Shown: in pieces, positions 38,501-51,820 of the stretch
How the letters are laid out: the number at the start of each line of letters is the position of its first letter
Position numbering within the stretch: the first letter of the stretch is position 1
Assembly: GCA_001953115.1 (NCBI GenBank)
Contig: LSSL01000230.1
Span: forward strand, 40,863-104,862
Origin: Smittium mucronatum
Lineage: Eukaryota; Kickxellomycota; Harpellomycetes; Harpellales; Legeriomycetaceae
DNA length: 64,000 nt
Reading direction: 5' to 3'
Notes under the pieces: generated by a model
The model's input: the letters and a program-made list of their open reading frames with translations, nothing else
Told to the model about the DNA's origin: nothing
Databases searched by the model: none
Position numbers and translations under genes: made by a program

Positions 38501-41500
38501 AATAGCATAAATAAATACATACCATTTTGGTGCACTTAAGTATTTAATATGTACTATAGTGTCAGTTAAAGGTATATAACATATATTTTTCAATCGGAGA
38601 ACATAAAAACAGCCCAGTAAGAGGTTAATGGCCAGTATAACATGAATTTAGTATATCAGATCTCCAAGATAATTGTTTAAAATTTTTTACTCAATTTAAA
38701 ACAACGAGAATTTTTGGCTTAAAATTTTATTGATTTTATATGTCTTTGTATTTTTTTACAGTATATAACTAATTTGAGATGATTATAAATTATAGATTAT
38801 TTATTCTAATAATTTTAGATTTCAAGTCCAATTTTATTTTATGAAGGTATAGTGAGCTTGATAAACCTTTGCCAATAAAATACAATGGGATATTCTCTCT
38901 ATAGTAAAGGATGATTTTTTTTTAACAAAATTTTTGATCAAAGTAATCATTATGTATAAATTTATATGTATATAATTTTTTTAACCTATATAAAAATAGT
39001 CATTAAAGCTTTTATAAAGTGCGTTTTTTTAATATATATATCCTAAATCTCTCCACTGCCCCATTGTCTCCATAACAACTTAGAATTTTTTAAAGGTGGA
39101 TAATAAAATTTAGATATACATGATTAAATTGTACTTTCTCTAATATAATCTAACTTCATCTGTATCACCTATTCCTGTATGATTAAAATTACAAAATTAA
39201 GTTTAAAATTAAATATGAATGTTACATGAGAGCTTTTATCATGATTATACATAATAATCGGGGTTTGTTTTTACTTAATTCTCTGTATCCTTTCATTTGG
39301 GTAATAACCCTTTGTATTATCAACTTCATCACCACTAGTGATTAAATGAAATTAATTATTTAATATTCCATAATTTTATATTTATATATTTGTGTGTATT
39401 ATTGATTTTTTGGCTTTTGCCATAATAAATAAACGAATTTAGTGCGTTTAAAATTTTTTACTTATATGACAGCAATTTTCTGATATTTTTTCTAAATAAA
39501 TTAGAGAAAATCTTATATTTTCCAAAGTGGCATTTATCTTACTCTCTTTTTATAATAAATTAGTATAGGTATCCAAAAATAATTTTTAATTTGGGTGCTT
39601 GAATTAATAATTTTAACTATTTTCATCTCAAAAGATCTTTATTAATTTTAATTTTTATATCAACTTTAACCAATAATTCTGTTAATTAATTTCCAAAAAA
39701 GGTATCGTATTTATAAAAATTTAACCCTTTCCCTCATTCACTGATTTAAATTGGAATTAACATAAAACTACAAGAGAATCCAATTTTTTTTTAATTTGAG
39801 TATTTCCGGAATTATATAAAGGATATATTAATTTCTTCTCACAAAATATTTTTAGATAAAAATGAGCGATAAAAGTTTAATATTTGATCATATAATGACG
39901 TAATTTTCATACTTTACCTCTAAATATCTTATTGATTTATAATTTATTCTTTTATTCTAAAGTTTGATCTATCAATCAAAGCTTATAATATGTGTATAGT
40001 TATAAATTTTAATATAAATTTAAATATTCATTTTAGATATATATTTTTTCATTTTAAATATTAATCCTAATTTTTATTACTATTCATTATATGCGAGTTA
40101 TTTAATACTTTTTGATATCTGTTGTGATAACTGGGAGTATTTTACTTTTTTTTAGAGTGAATTATATCTTATTTTGGAAATTTTAATTAAAAAAATTTGC
40201 AATTTACAATAAATTTGATGTTTTAGAATACTAGTGTGGTTTATTTGTATTGATTATTTGAATTTTAAATTGCTGGAAACTATTAATTATATTTTAAACT
40301 TATCCAAAATGGGATTTATATTAGATTTTTTATTGATAGGTATAAAATATATTGAATTGATTAATAATCTAAAAAAAATTAATTGAAACTGAAATAAGCC
40401 AGCGAAAAACTTTATTTTTTAAAAAAAAATTGGCGAAAAAACCATCAATTACTGAGATAAGCGAAAAAAAAATATTTTATACATATGATAAATGTTGTTT
40501 AATCGTTTTAAAGATCAAAATTATTTATATTATACACCAAAATAATACAAATATGCCATTTTTTTATTATAAAAAATAAATTGTATAGCGAAATATAAGA
40601 TTTTTAAATTGATTGTTTTTAAAATAATTCTATTTAATAACTAAAAAATATTAAATCGTCTTAAGAAAAAACTTTAAAAAATAAAATTTCTACTTTTTAT
40701 TATGTTTTTAAAGAAAATGACATTATTAAAAATTTATTCTAAGGCCAAAACTACTACAAATCATTCCGATTTGATAATTGATTTTATATCATAAAATAAT
40801 CTATTTTACTCCTTCTTATTTCCGTTTAATCAATAATTTTTTTTATTGGATTATAATAGCTTGGATATATTCATGATACTAAATTTTTCACTATTTTAAA
40901 TCTAAAAATACACTAAAATCTAAACTGGTTTGTTTTTTTTTTATAATTTATATTTAAACTCTTAATATTTTAGATATCTAACTGAATAATTTTATAACTT
41001 ATTAAATAATTATTAATTGAAATAAGAGGTAAATTTTTATGAATAAGAACTATTTTCCTGATATAATCTAAGATTTACAGATAATATTTTCCTTGCATTA
41101 TTCATAAATCTATTAAAATATTAATTTCGTTTTTTTTTGAACTAGTGAGTTAGAAACGTATGTAAAAACTATCCATAATTCTCTTTTTGCCTCTTTAATC
41201 AAGTTTGATAAGCTAAAGATTTTTTTTCCACAGTTTTAGAAGCTTTATTTTAATTTTTTATATTTGGTAGATTTATTTAATGAGAATTCATATCTCAGCA
41301 AAGCATCGAATTATCATTTTTTTTCAAAAAAAACGAAAACCCTATATTTAAAACACCATATATTTTCAAATTAATATTTAAAATAACATATAAATAAAGA
41401 TGCAAATTAAAAGAGAAAAAATATACGAGTTTTATAAAATATTGAAAATTCAATTGTAAGGCTTCTATTATCTGATGAAAAATAAAATTGAATAATGGTT

Positions 41501-44500
41501 TCAGCTTAAACACTATTTATATTTACTGAATTCGTATAAATAAAAATATTTTTGAAATAAACTAGGAAAAATCAAATGATGTTTTGGGATTATATATTTA
41601 TATTAAAAATCCATTAAAAAGGTTTATTATTTACAATGTGTGACATAGGTAAAAAATTTCACGAATATAGAGCCTCTAAAAGTTAAAAATTCGCAATTAA
41701 ATTGACAGTTACATATAACTTGAAAGATTGAAATTCTTTAAATAAATATTTATATTATAGTCAGTAAATTTATTTATTTTATTGAAAAAAGTATTAATTT
41801 ATGTCATTCTATTTAATTTAGGATCAATTTTCCGTAAAATTTTTTTTTGGCTATATAAGATTTTTTCTATTTTCTATTTTATTACTTCATAATACCATTT
41901 ATTAGTTATTTTTTTGATATTTTTTTATCATATTTCAAATCACATTACTTTTCTCAAAAAATTTATTTAAAGATTATAAAATAGTATGAATTATATTTTT
42001 TAAAAAAAATGTATCTAAATTCAGGATCTTAAATCTCTTCACGATTCCGATATTATTTATTGCTAATTGATCAAAAAGAAATAGTGAATATTTTACATTA
42101 GCTCTAATAATCTGCACTACTACTTTGATTAATAGCTTAATCAGAATTCTAAACAGAAAAAGTTATCTTTTCAGAAATATATCTCCCAAAGAGGATATAT
42201 CACTCTTTTGAGTGATTAATAAGTGAATTAATACATCATAAGTTAGTAATTTGCTATAATAAAATGAAGTATTTCGATAAATAGAAATGAATAAATGTAT
42301 GAAATATGGATGTTGTAATAGGTATATATAGAAGTTGTTAGTAATATGAGTAGCTTTACATCTGGGTGTGATCTTTTTTGCGTTAATCTATAAAATAATT
42401 GAACAAAAATATTTATTTTTATATGACTCTGTGTTAAAAAAATCTAAATATTTCAAAATATTACACTTTATATATGTTACTTTTTAACGAACAAGACAGT
42501 TTTTTATAAGTAAAAGTTAAGCCCTTTATTTTTAAGAATACAATACTTTTCTGTTTAGAAGTATAAAAAAACTCGGATATAAAAATTGAATCTTCTTTCC
42601 ACCTTGTCTGCATTATAAGAACAATGATTACATATACCAACTTAAAACCCCAAAAATTAAGTTTAATATAACATTGTTAAATTTTAAATATAGTCAGCAT
42701 ATTATATTAGCTTAAAAACGAGTCTCAACCTATAAATTTATTGTAAAAAAATCATAATGTTTCATTAAAAATGTAATATCTATAAATATTACTTGGGTAT
42801 TATATTTCTATTTAATCTGATTTTAAAAATATAATTAAAAAATCCCAACCATTAATTCGTTATATCGATATAAAAATATTAGCAAATTGTATCGAATTGA
42901 GATATCAGGTCAAACAATATATGTTTGGCGTTAAATATTTACAATATAGAAAATAAAAAATCGTTTTAAATGGGTTTAAATTTATCCTTCAACAAAATCT
43001 ATGAAAGATCTGCAATTTTGAGAAAAAAATATTTATATTTCATTTTCCACTGACCATTTTTGTCCGTGAATTTTGTTTAAATCCCGCAAAAAAAATCTTG
43101 TATTTAAAATTAAAATTTGTTTAATCAAATTCTAATATCGGAGAAAATAAATAAACTGAAAATATAAAATTCTAGTTTACAAAAAAAGGGCTTCTGCTTA
43201 TTACTGGGTCTCAAAAAATAATGGGTTATCTAGCCATTTTTCGGACTATATAACGAACTAATGAGATCAAAAAAAGGTCTTATTAAAGCTTATACACAAT
43301 TATTGAGTAAATTTCCCTAAAATTTGGATAAAAATAGTTATCAATAAAAATTATCTATACTTATTTTTCAGAATTTTACAATATTCATATATTTTTCTGG
43401 AATTTGTAGACAAAAACTAATTATCTGAATTAAAATTATTTTTTGGGAAATCAAAATCTACATATAATTATAGACATTTTCTGGATGCAAAACTTTTGAT
43501 ACGATTCCTAATTAAAAGTTTTTAACCGTATATGCAATATTTTTTATTTATAAAAATTTAATATTAATGTATTAAATGAAGATAAATAATGATATATTCT
43601 AGATATATTTCATTAATTCTCGTTAATTTTTTTCTCTGTGTAGTTTACAATTCTTTTTATAATAGTTTTTATTTGATTAAATTGATTAAAATTGACATTT
43701 ATCATCTTCCTGTGAAAAAAAAATTGTAAAAAATTTTACATTTACACAGCTGATGTTTTTTTATACATAAAAAAATGATATGTATGCAAGTATTTTTTTT
43801 CTTTTTTAAAAAATCTTAGAAACGAAAAAAGACAGGATCCCATCTGAATTTTAGATTCTTTGCATAAATATATTTTTATTTCTCGAAAAAATGTTAGGAA
43901 AGTTTAAATTTTTGAAACTTTATCTATTAACTAAATTCTCTATTAGCTGATAATAATAAGATATAAAAAAAATTGAAAATATTATATATTGAAATAGATA
44001 CATCGTTTTACATAATTTTTAATAATTTTTGGATAATTTATAGATAATTTTTTTAGCCTTCAGAAATTTAGTTTCGTTTTATTACATTTTAAATAGTTAT
44101 GGTGGATGAAATAACGTATTTATCCGATATTTTTCTAGAAATATCAGCAAACTCTACCAAATTTAATTCATTTTATCTAGTTAAATCCCCCTTTATTTAT
44201 CAATTAAACCTTTCCATTGACTTTTTTTGGAGGCTTTAAAATATAATGCCTTTCAAAGAAAAATTATTTTTTTCAAACTTATTTTTAGTTATTTTATGTA
44301 TCAATTATGATAAAAAGCTAAACATCTTCCATTTTAAAATGATTAGTTAAATCGAAATTTAGAATATTTTAAGTTGAATAATCAATTAAATTTTGGATAA
44401 ATTAATATATATATATATTCAATAAGAATCATAGCTATTTCCTATTAAAATTCCGATTTTTTTTTCGAGACATGAAGTCGAAAATTGATTCAATATAAAA

Positions 44501-44929
44501 TTTAGTTAAGTTATGATATTAATTTGGAAATTTATGAAGATGAGTCTGGAATCAATTTTTTTTTACTTTAATTCTAAGCTTCATCTTGGAATTTCCTTTA
44601 ATATATTTTCTAAAATATCCATTAATAATATATACTAATCTTTATTAACCTTTGCTATTCAAACTAGAGTAAAATATTTATTTAGATCCGTTATTCAAAA
44701 AACTAATAATAGGTATCTATCAATTAAAAATTTAAAGATGGATTAAATATCCATTATAGAAAAAAATGAAAGGATTATTAATATATTTTTTCTGAAGATA
44801 CTATAAACTTTATATCTTTTGATTTGGCTGAGTATTCTGCTAAATAGGTGGTGTTAAAGTTTTTGGGACGAGTATTTTAAACTTGCTTTTTTAAATATTT
44901 CTAATTTTTATTTTTTTTGAGCTATTTTT
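35573..44929. other. AT-rich desert, possible upstream part of retroelement relic
   Basis: No intact gene. The minus-strand frame at 36,964-37,176 is Lys/Leu/Asn-rich with a helical pattern and lies 1.4 kb upstream of the reverse-transcriptase relic. It could be part of the same element's endonuclease-RT linker, but has no diagnostic motif. From about 39 to 44 kb the sequence is A/T noise, with frames such as 41,295-41,513 showing only AT-driven composition. Confidence 0.5.
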
Positions 44930-45615
44930 TTATATTACTTCTAACCGAATATATACGCTAAATTTATTTTTTAAGTTTTTCGGTATAAAGCTTCATTAAA
45001 AGGATTATAATGATTTAAACCTATTCTGTTTCCTATAATTTTATTTTTTATTTCCCTCTCAAGTGAATTTGGAAAATTTTTACTGTTTAGCCAATAATTA
45101 ATAGAATTTAAATTTTAAATAATACTCTTCTGTTTTAAAACCTCCATGAAATTCATTAATATTGAAATCTATAAGGTATAATATTGTTTTTTTGTTCTTT
45201 TTAAGGTTTTCGGTATAATTTATCTTATAAAAATTATAATTTTTCTAGGGCTCAGTTAAGTCCTCCTCAAACCAATTTAATCTTTTTTAGTATCATTTTA
45301 ACTTTCCTTTAACCAAATCGCTGGTATGAATCAAATTGTTTTGATTAATAAGAAGATATTTCAGTTCCAAAATTTTTACCAATGTTAAATTTTATGCAGT
45401 GAACTCAAAGGTATACCCTCTATTTTTTTGAAAAAAATATATCAAAAAGCTTCTGCCTCCCTTAGTTTTGACCAAATTCTACTGGATCATATTTTTTTTT
45501 CTGTAAAACCAAAATTACAGCCTCACATTTTATTTTCTGGATTTTTTTTTAAAAACTTAAAGCTTGAAATATTAGCATTATTGTGCAATTGCTATAATGA
45601 ATTTACAGCATAAAA
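44930..45615 (-). pseudogene. Possible Ty3/gypsy RNase H-integrase relic
   Basis: Minus-strand frames between 45,615 and 45,250 contain pieces that can be aligned loosely to the end of a gypsy RNase H domain (an SKLREAEAF-like string, and a GGLNxALEKL string where families have G..N..aDaLSR). About 240 nt further on, near 44,945-45,015, NHYNPFNEALYRKT followed by KINLAYIF resembles the H...GH.G..KT..kI...YyW zinc-binding start of integrase, with the second His missing. Stops occur in both pieces and the best matches are in different frames. The order fits gypsy elements, but the evidence is weak and could be chance. Confidence 0.22.
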
Positions 45616-46619
45616 AGTAAAATTTCGGATTATAGAAAAATTTTCAATCTGTTATTGAAGTATCCATTGAATAATTATAAAGCTCTCTATAGTTAATAAT
45701 AATCCATTCATACTAGAAGATAAGACTTATCATTTTTATTATCTTATTGATAATGAAAAAAAAAAAATCTAGAGCTTTAAATCCAAAAAAAACATAATAA
45801 AAAAATCAACTGCTTTTTATAAATAGTATCCAGAGTGTGTTAAACGAATAGGATATTCTTATTCTTCCGCAAATGGATCCTATTATCTGTTTTTTGGTAC
45901 TTTATATGACATCATCCCTAGTAAAATCAAAATTATTATTCGCTCTAAAAAGTGAGTAATAATTCTTTGGTATAATTCTTGAAGGGTGCATATTAATTTA
46001 AACCAAATTTAATATCGACTCATTCAAACCGCTTTTAGAGCTTTTTTCAGTTGGTGATATGTGTCAAAAGATGGTATACCCAAACCTAAATTGGTGCAAA
46101 ATATTTTATCCACCTAAACATCTGTTTTTGTTTCTATAATGACTCCTATGGACCTGTATTTGATTATGGGGGTCTTAGGTTCTCACTGAGTTATATAAGG
46201 TGTTTTTATAATGTATCTGGTGGTATTATCTAATAATATAAGCTTTCTGTCGACATATGTAAATACTAAAAATCTATTGAAATATAGTTTACTGCTTTTT
46301 ATGTAAAGTACACGACATAGAATAAATGCCATCTTTTTGTAAAAAAATTATACAAATATCGGAAATATTAAGGAACAACTGTGAATTTTTAATGGCTATT
46401 TTTCTCTATGATTTAGACTCATCTTTTTTCCTTTTGTGTTATTATAACCTGTTTTAATATTTTGTTATCAACTATACTTCTAATATCATCTATTATGTTC
46501 ATATCAATTTCCCTTAAGAATTTCTTTGAAAATAGTCAAGTTAGATTAATGGTGGTATACTTAATCAAAAAATATGCAAAAAGAATAGTTCGCCTTAATG
46601 GTTTCTTTAAAGAATATAT

Positions 46620-46621
<2 letters not shown>

Positions 46622-46658
<37 letters not shown>
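46622..46658. repeat. (AT)n microsatellite
   Basis: An uninterrupted AT dinucleotide run of about 37 bp. It is also the source of the Ile-Tyr repeat in a spurious plus-strand frame. Confidence 0.9.
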
Positions 46659-46660
<2 letters not shown>

Positions 46661-46904
46661 GCCTCATTAAATCTCCAATTTTTCACTTTCAATGTTTCTG
46701 TGAATCCCTAAAAAAAATTATTTAGAAAATTTTCTCATGGAATATTTGGACTTTCAGATAGCGGATTTGATGAAGTTATTTTCCTCAATTTTGACTTTTC
46801 ATCGCCATATGCTTGTATTATATAGTTTATGATCTATGAAGAAGGTATATTACTCACTATTTAGTTGATTTTTTACCGATCTAAGAATTTTTCGAGCTGA
46901 GATG

Positions 46905-46928
46905 TATCTTTATCTTTATCTTTATCTT
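46905..46928. repeat. TATCTT x4 microsatellite
   Basis: Four exact tandem copies of the hexamer TATCTT in non-coding DNA. Confidence 0.85.
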
Positions 46929-49900
46929 CTTCTGACTCTTATTTCCTTAGAATAATTATTTCAGAGGTATATTCACGAATAATTTCATTTTAGGGAACAT
47001 CTTTGATCCTTCATATTATTAAACCCCAGTTTTTTTTTCGAGAAAAGATTTTTTCCGTTTTACGGATCCATAATGACTGATTTATATTGTATATTTGATT
47101 TTTGTGTTATCAAAAACATTAAAAGGAATTATTATTAATATCTCCGATTTCAAATATTGTGTTATCAATGTCTTTATTTTCTTGTTTTTTTAAAAAAATG
47201 TTAAACTAGCTTTGATGTTAGATTTCAGGAATGATGTTTTCTTATGTTTTGAACCATTTTAACCATCTCTGAATTAAATATTCTAAGATAATACCCTTGT
47301 GTCTGGAAATCAGTTGCATTTTCTCTCCATCTTCCTGTTTAGGTTGGAAGAAAATATGTATCCATATCATAAAGTACATACTTATAATACAGATATATTA
47401 GGGGTCCCTTTGATATAGACTGTTTTGTTATTTCAGTGAGTTTTATTTGTGTGTTCTCCTTATTTATTACAGATATAACATAATTTACTTGCTGAAATAT
47501 TTTATCCCCAGAGGATGTGAATATGTTTCATCCGCTGTCCCAAGTAATTCAGGTGAGCCCTCTCCCCCTCCTACCGATTTACCTCAATTATTCCAAGGTA
47601 CTCGTGTTGACCGATTATACCAAAAAAGATCCTGCTGCCACTTTTTTATGCCTGAGGGTATAAATTTTTTTCATTATTTCTTTATAATTGGTGTTTATCT
47701 TCGCTTCTGATGCTATAGAATGTTAAGACCACGAATTTTTTACAATAAATATACTAATACTGTGTCATTCAATTTTGTAAATTTTTCCTTTTTGGAGATC
47801 TCCAGAAAGAAAGAGATCCCGTTCCAAGATTACAACTCGCCACTCCAAACTCTCAAGCTCTGTATTATTTGTTTCAACAGGGATAAAATCGATTTAAAAT
47901 TCCTATTATCTAATATTTATCCATTTATAATCTCTATAAACCTGCTCAACGTGACTTCAATGAATTTTAGCTATTGAAATAGCATGATTTTTGAATAAAA
48001 AGCTCTAAAAACATCCCAATAAAATCTTTCATTCTTATCCGGTTTTTCGATTTCTCATATTAGGCCACAGATCTTGAAATTAGGAAATTATGTGACATTA
48101 GCTGATATTGATGGCCATTAACAAGGATTTATTTTACTGGCATGATTATTTGGATGACTTATCTGAATTGGATTCGATTCCAAGATCTAATATCTTTGAG
48201 TAGATTATTTATTTATTTATTTTACACCTTCTTCACCTACCCTCCACATGGTATGTTGATCTTCTAGGTACGTAATATACGGATCACCTTCGATCTAACT
48301 TATATCAAAATATTTCCAAGAATCTTTTTTGATGTCATAGGCCTCTGTTAAAAATCAAAATGAAGAGAGAAAAATTGAAATTAACTCTCGTTTTATTTTA
48401 ACCTGAGGAATTTATTGAATTCATTTATACTATTATAGGAATTTCACCTGTTTACAAAGTACAAGTATTCGAGATAGCTCTTCTCCGATTACCCTACAGA
48501 TCGAATCATATATTTCAATATTAAAGCTCTGTTTTTCTACATATTTTTTGAGCTTAATTAGGCCTATTACGGGTCTGAGACCTGCATTATTCTTATTTTT
48601 GTAAAAAACTGGCTTTAAACCCCAAATTTTTGGAGTTGTGCTTTTTCTTTTTTTTGTTTTTCTCTCAATATATATACATAACCCTTAGGAGATTATTAGA
48701 CTTCCTAAATAGGTTTTTTTCCAGCTGATTGAAGGAGATTAGGAAAAGAGTTTGGGCTCTTTTACGGTATTCTAAAATAATCATCCACAATGTTTTAAAC
48801 CCATTTTCTTCCTGTCAACTTTGACTAATTGTGTTTGGAAATAGATGAGAAACCACTTTTATGCGAATTTTTTTGAATTCTTTATCGAGAAAACTTCCTG
48901 GAGCCCCTAATCATCCTATGAAATTTCTACTGGTGATTTTGTATCCTGAATTCCATTTTTGTTCAAAAACGGTTTATTAGTTAGTCACTAGGGCCATATT
49001 GGTAATTTTTCTGAATATCCATTAGATATCGCATTATTCTTGCAGTTTTAAAAGAATTAATTTTTTTCTGTTGAATACTGATATTTTTGGATATAATAGT
49101 GACTATTTTCTTCTGTTTCATCGAAAGATTGATGTACAATAAACCGATTTATCGGTGTTCTCTAGCAGGTTTGGTACTTTTTATATATTTTCTAACTTTA
49201 TTCAAGTTACTGAAACAGCAAATTTGGAATGTAGTGTTATTTTACTAAATAATCTTATATACTGACCATCTGATATGCTAACCACAGGGATTATCTTGAT
49301 TATCCTATATACAAAATATTTGGTCCGTATTTATGCTTTGGCAATCACCAGATGTATTGAGCAAAGAGACTGATGATTTTTCTTGACTGAGCTTGGGGCT
49401 GTATCATTTTTTTGTGGGTATCTTTAGTTAATTGAACTGGTCCTTGGGTAAGAAAATTCCACTATCTTTTGTCCATTCTCAGCGAATGTGATTCAAAAAG
49501 TTTATTATTATTATTTATTTAGGTATCTCAATGAATTTAGGTTAAACCACTATTTCCGTTTTTATAATTCTTGTTAAAATGAAGAGGTCTTATGGTTTTT
49601 CTTCGGGGCTTCTTTAATGATAAATTTAGTAAAAAATTTCAAGCAACCAATTTATTATTATTTTTATGAGTCATTCATTTTATAGTGTAGCTAATCTTAA
49701 ATAATGTCGAGAGATTAAAGAAATACAAGATTGAGATATAAAATACAAAATCATGTAAATTGATACAAACTTTTCAAATTGACACTGATCCATTAAATGG
49801 ACGCTTTTTTGCTGTGAGCGATTATAATAATTAACACTAATCTTACAAGATTTTTTTTGGTTTATTTGGCCTAAAATTAAGTGTAAAATATATTTTATTA

Positions 49901-51374
49901 TTTGAGGTAAAATCATTATCTTTGTTTAATAGATTTTTTCAAATGAAGGGACATTATCTGTTTAAGGTCTAATTGTACTAAATTTAGTATAAGACTTTCT
50001 AAAAACTGTAAAAAAATTCCAGAATTATTACTATGGGTTATTATCATTAGAAAAATATAATATAAAAATTCGAAAGACCGATTAAATTTATATTTAAATT
50101 TATTTGTGCATTAATAAATTTGGGAGATTTCGAATAAAAATAAGATTTTAAAATAAGTGTCTTTATCTATTTATAAATTTATTTGGCTCTTTTGAATAAA
50201 ACTTCTGGGTATATAATCGAAAATCTTGGGTGTGTGGGTCCTTTACATTATTATAGGTACGAATTTCCACACTTTATTTAGTAATATTCATACTAAATTA
50301 TGCAGGCTTTGTTTAATAACCAAGTTTTAAATCATCTTTCACATTTCAATTCATAATACTTGATAGAAAAATTTGAGAAAAAAGAACACTCTTATGAAGA
50401 ATGTTTAAAATCATAAGTTAGCTCTATGTAATATATATATTGAGTTAATAATCAGACAATTTTTTGAAACTCCTCTTATCTTTTTATTTTAATCTTGATA
50501 AATAAACCACGTAATTTTTTTAAAAGAGTAAAGGCGGAATGTAAAAAGTAAAATAATCCCTAAAAATAATATCGTTTAACCTAAATTTTATCCTGGATAA
50601 ACTCTCAGTGGCTTATAAGTTAGTATCGATTGGTTTTTATAAAGGTTTAATTTGAATAAAAAAGCTACATTATCAAAAGAGAATTTTTGAATTGTTTTTT
50701 AATTTATTCTGTGGTCTTTTTTTAACCTTTTTTCAGGAATCAAGGTTTAGTTTATCATATTCAACTTTCCGAATGACTTTCAAATAATTTATATATATGG
50801 AAATATTCATGCTTAATAAAATTGTTTTGGCTACATATAACATCATAACACAAATTTACTTAATTTATGATTGCACGAAAAGAGTGTCCTGAGTGCTTTT
50901 TTTTGTATTCTCTGAAGCTAATATAATTTTCTGCCATTTTTTTATTTTTAATTAAATCAATTTATCAGCTGATGGTACTGGTTTCGAAATCAAAAAATAT
51001 TTTTTATAGCATTTTTTCTGCAAAGTTAAAAAATAAATTTTCATTCGAGTTGATTAATTCGCGTTTATTATAATTTGGCATATCAAAATCTGTGGTTTTT
51101 TCCAAGGAAAAATCATGAGCAACCAGTTTTGGCATATATATGAAAGATATTATTTCTGTCCTTTTCTGGTTTGAATAAGAGCTTTTAAGCTTTAATTTTA
51201 ATCTTTCCGAACAGTTTTTGGTACTAGTTCTATAAAAATTGCAATCTTCAAATCATGATGTATTTTCGTTAGCATGGTTCTTGAAAAAATAATAGACGAG
51301 CTGGTCAGTTTAAATTTGATTGTAAATCTTTGAAATTAAAAGAATAAAACCATTTTAAATTCTCTTTTAGATCT

Positions 51375-51820
51375 TTAAAGTTTTAGAAACTTTATTTCAA
51401 GCGAAATTTCAGTTTTCATCCCGGCTTCTACACATTTTAGCTTCTTTTCCACGTTTCTGAAAAAATGTGCCCAATAGTGCACACAGATAAAATTAAGATA
51501 AATCTCATCTAAAGTACTGAGTATCGAAGGCGAAAAATCTCCTATGATATGAACAGGTACTGAAAATACACTAATTGATCCTACTTCTTTCTTCAAACTT
51601 TCTAAAACATATTTATAGGTCTCAGAATATTCATCAGATACAACAGAGATTTCAGTCTAAATAAAAATTCTATTGGTGTCGCTTATTCCCAATACTATAA
51701 CAGGATTTCTCAAATCGATTAGCCGATAGGTGGTATTTATATGTATCATTTTAAAGAATTTTGTAAGACTATATAGGTATTTAGAAATCATCAGTACCCA
51801 GGCTTTATCTATCCAAATAA
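51375..51820 (-). pseudogene. MULE-type transposase relic with one in-frame stop
   Basis: A single minus-strand frame of about 148 codons is interrupted only by a TAG at 51,657-51,659. Read in order it contains NTTYRLID, then PVIVLGISDTNRIF, an acidic SDEYSETYKYVLESLKK segment, IIGDFSPSIL, and finally C-V-H-Y-W-A-H followed by RNVEKKL. This reproduces the MULE transposase domain: the TTYkL...P.lvlG..D start, the E.....f..l..lk helix, the ...D.......i segment carrying the second catalytic Asp, and the C.wH..rnv.kkl signature. The N-terminal zinc-finger region and the C-terminal part with the catalytic Glu are not recognisable, so this is a fragment. Frame preservation suggests it is younger than the RT relics. 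Terminal inverted repeats were not found. Confidence 0.62.

Larger units (their letters stand above)
45616..51374. other. AT-rich desert, less biased between 47.4 and 49.5 kb
   Basis: No supportable gene. G+C rises modestly around 47,500-48,300, where several short open frames occur on both strands (for example 47,447-47,710 plus), but none shows a recognisable domain or persistent codon pattern. These could be further eroded element remains. Two simple repeats near 46.6 and 46.9 kb are annotated separately. Confidence 0.5.

Noticed and set aside
47447..47710. 87-codon plus-strand frame with Pro/Ser-rich middle
   Set aside because: Flanked by Tyr/Ile-rich AT-driven sequence, with no start context, domain or consistent codon pattern; probably chance or eroded element.
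49680..49916. 78-codon minus-strand frame
   Set aside because: Ile/Ser/Gln-rich low-information composition with no recognisable motif, so not called although it lies near the MULE relic.
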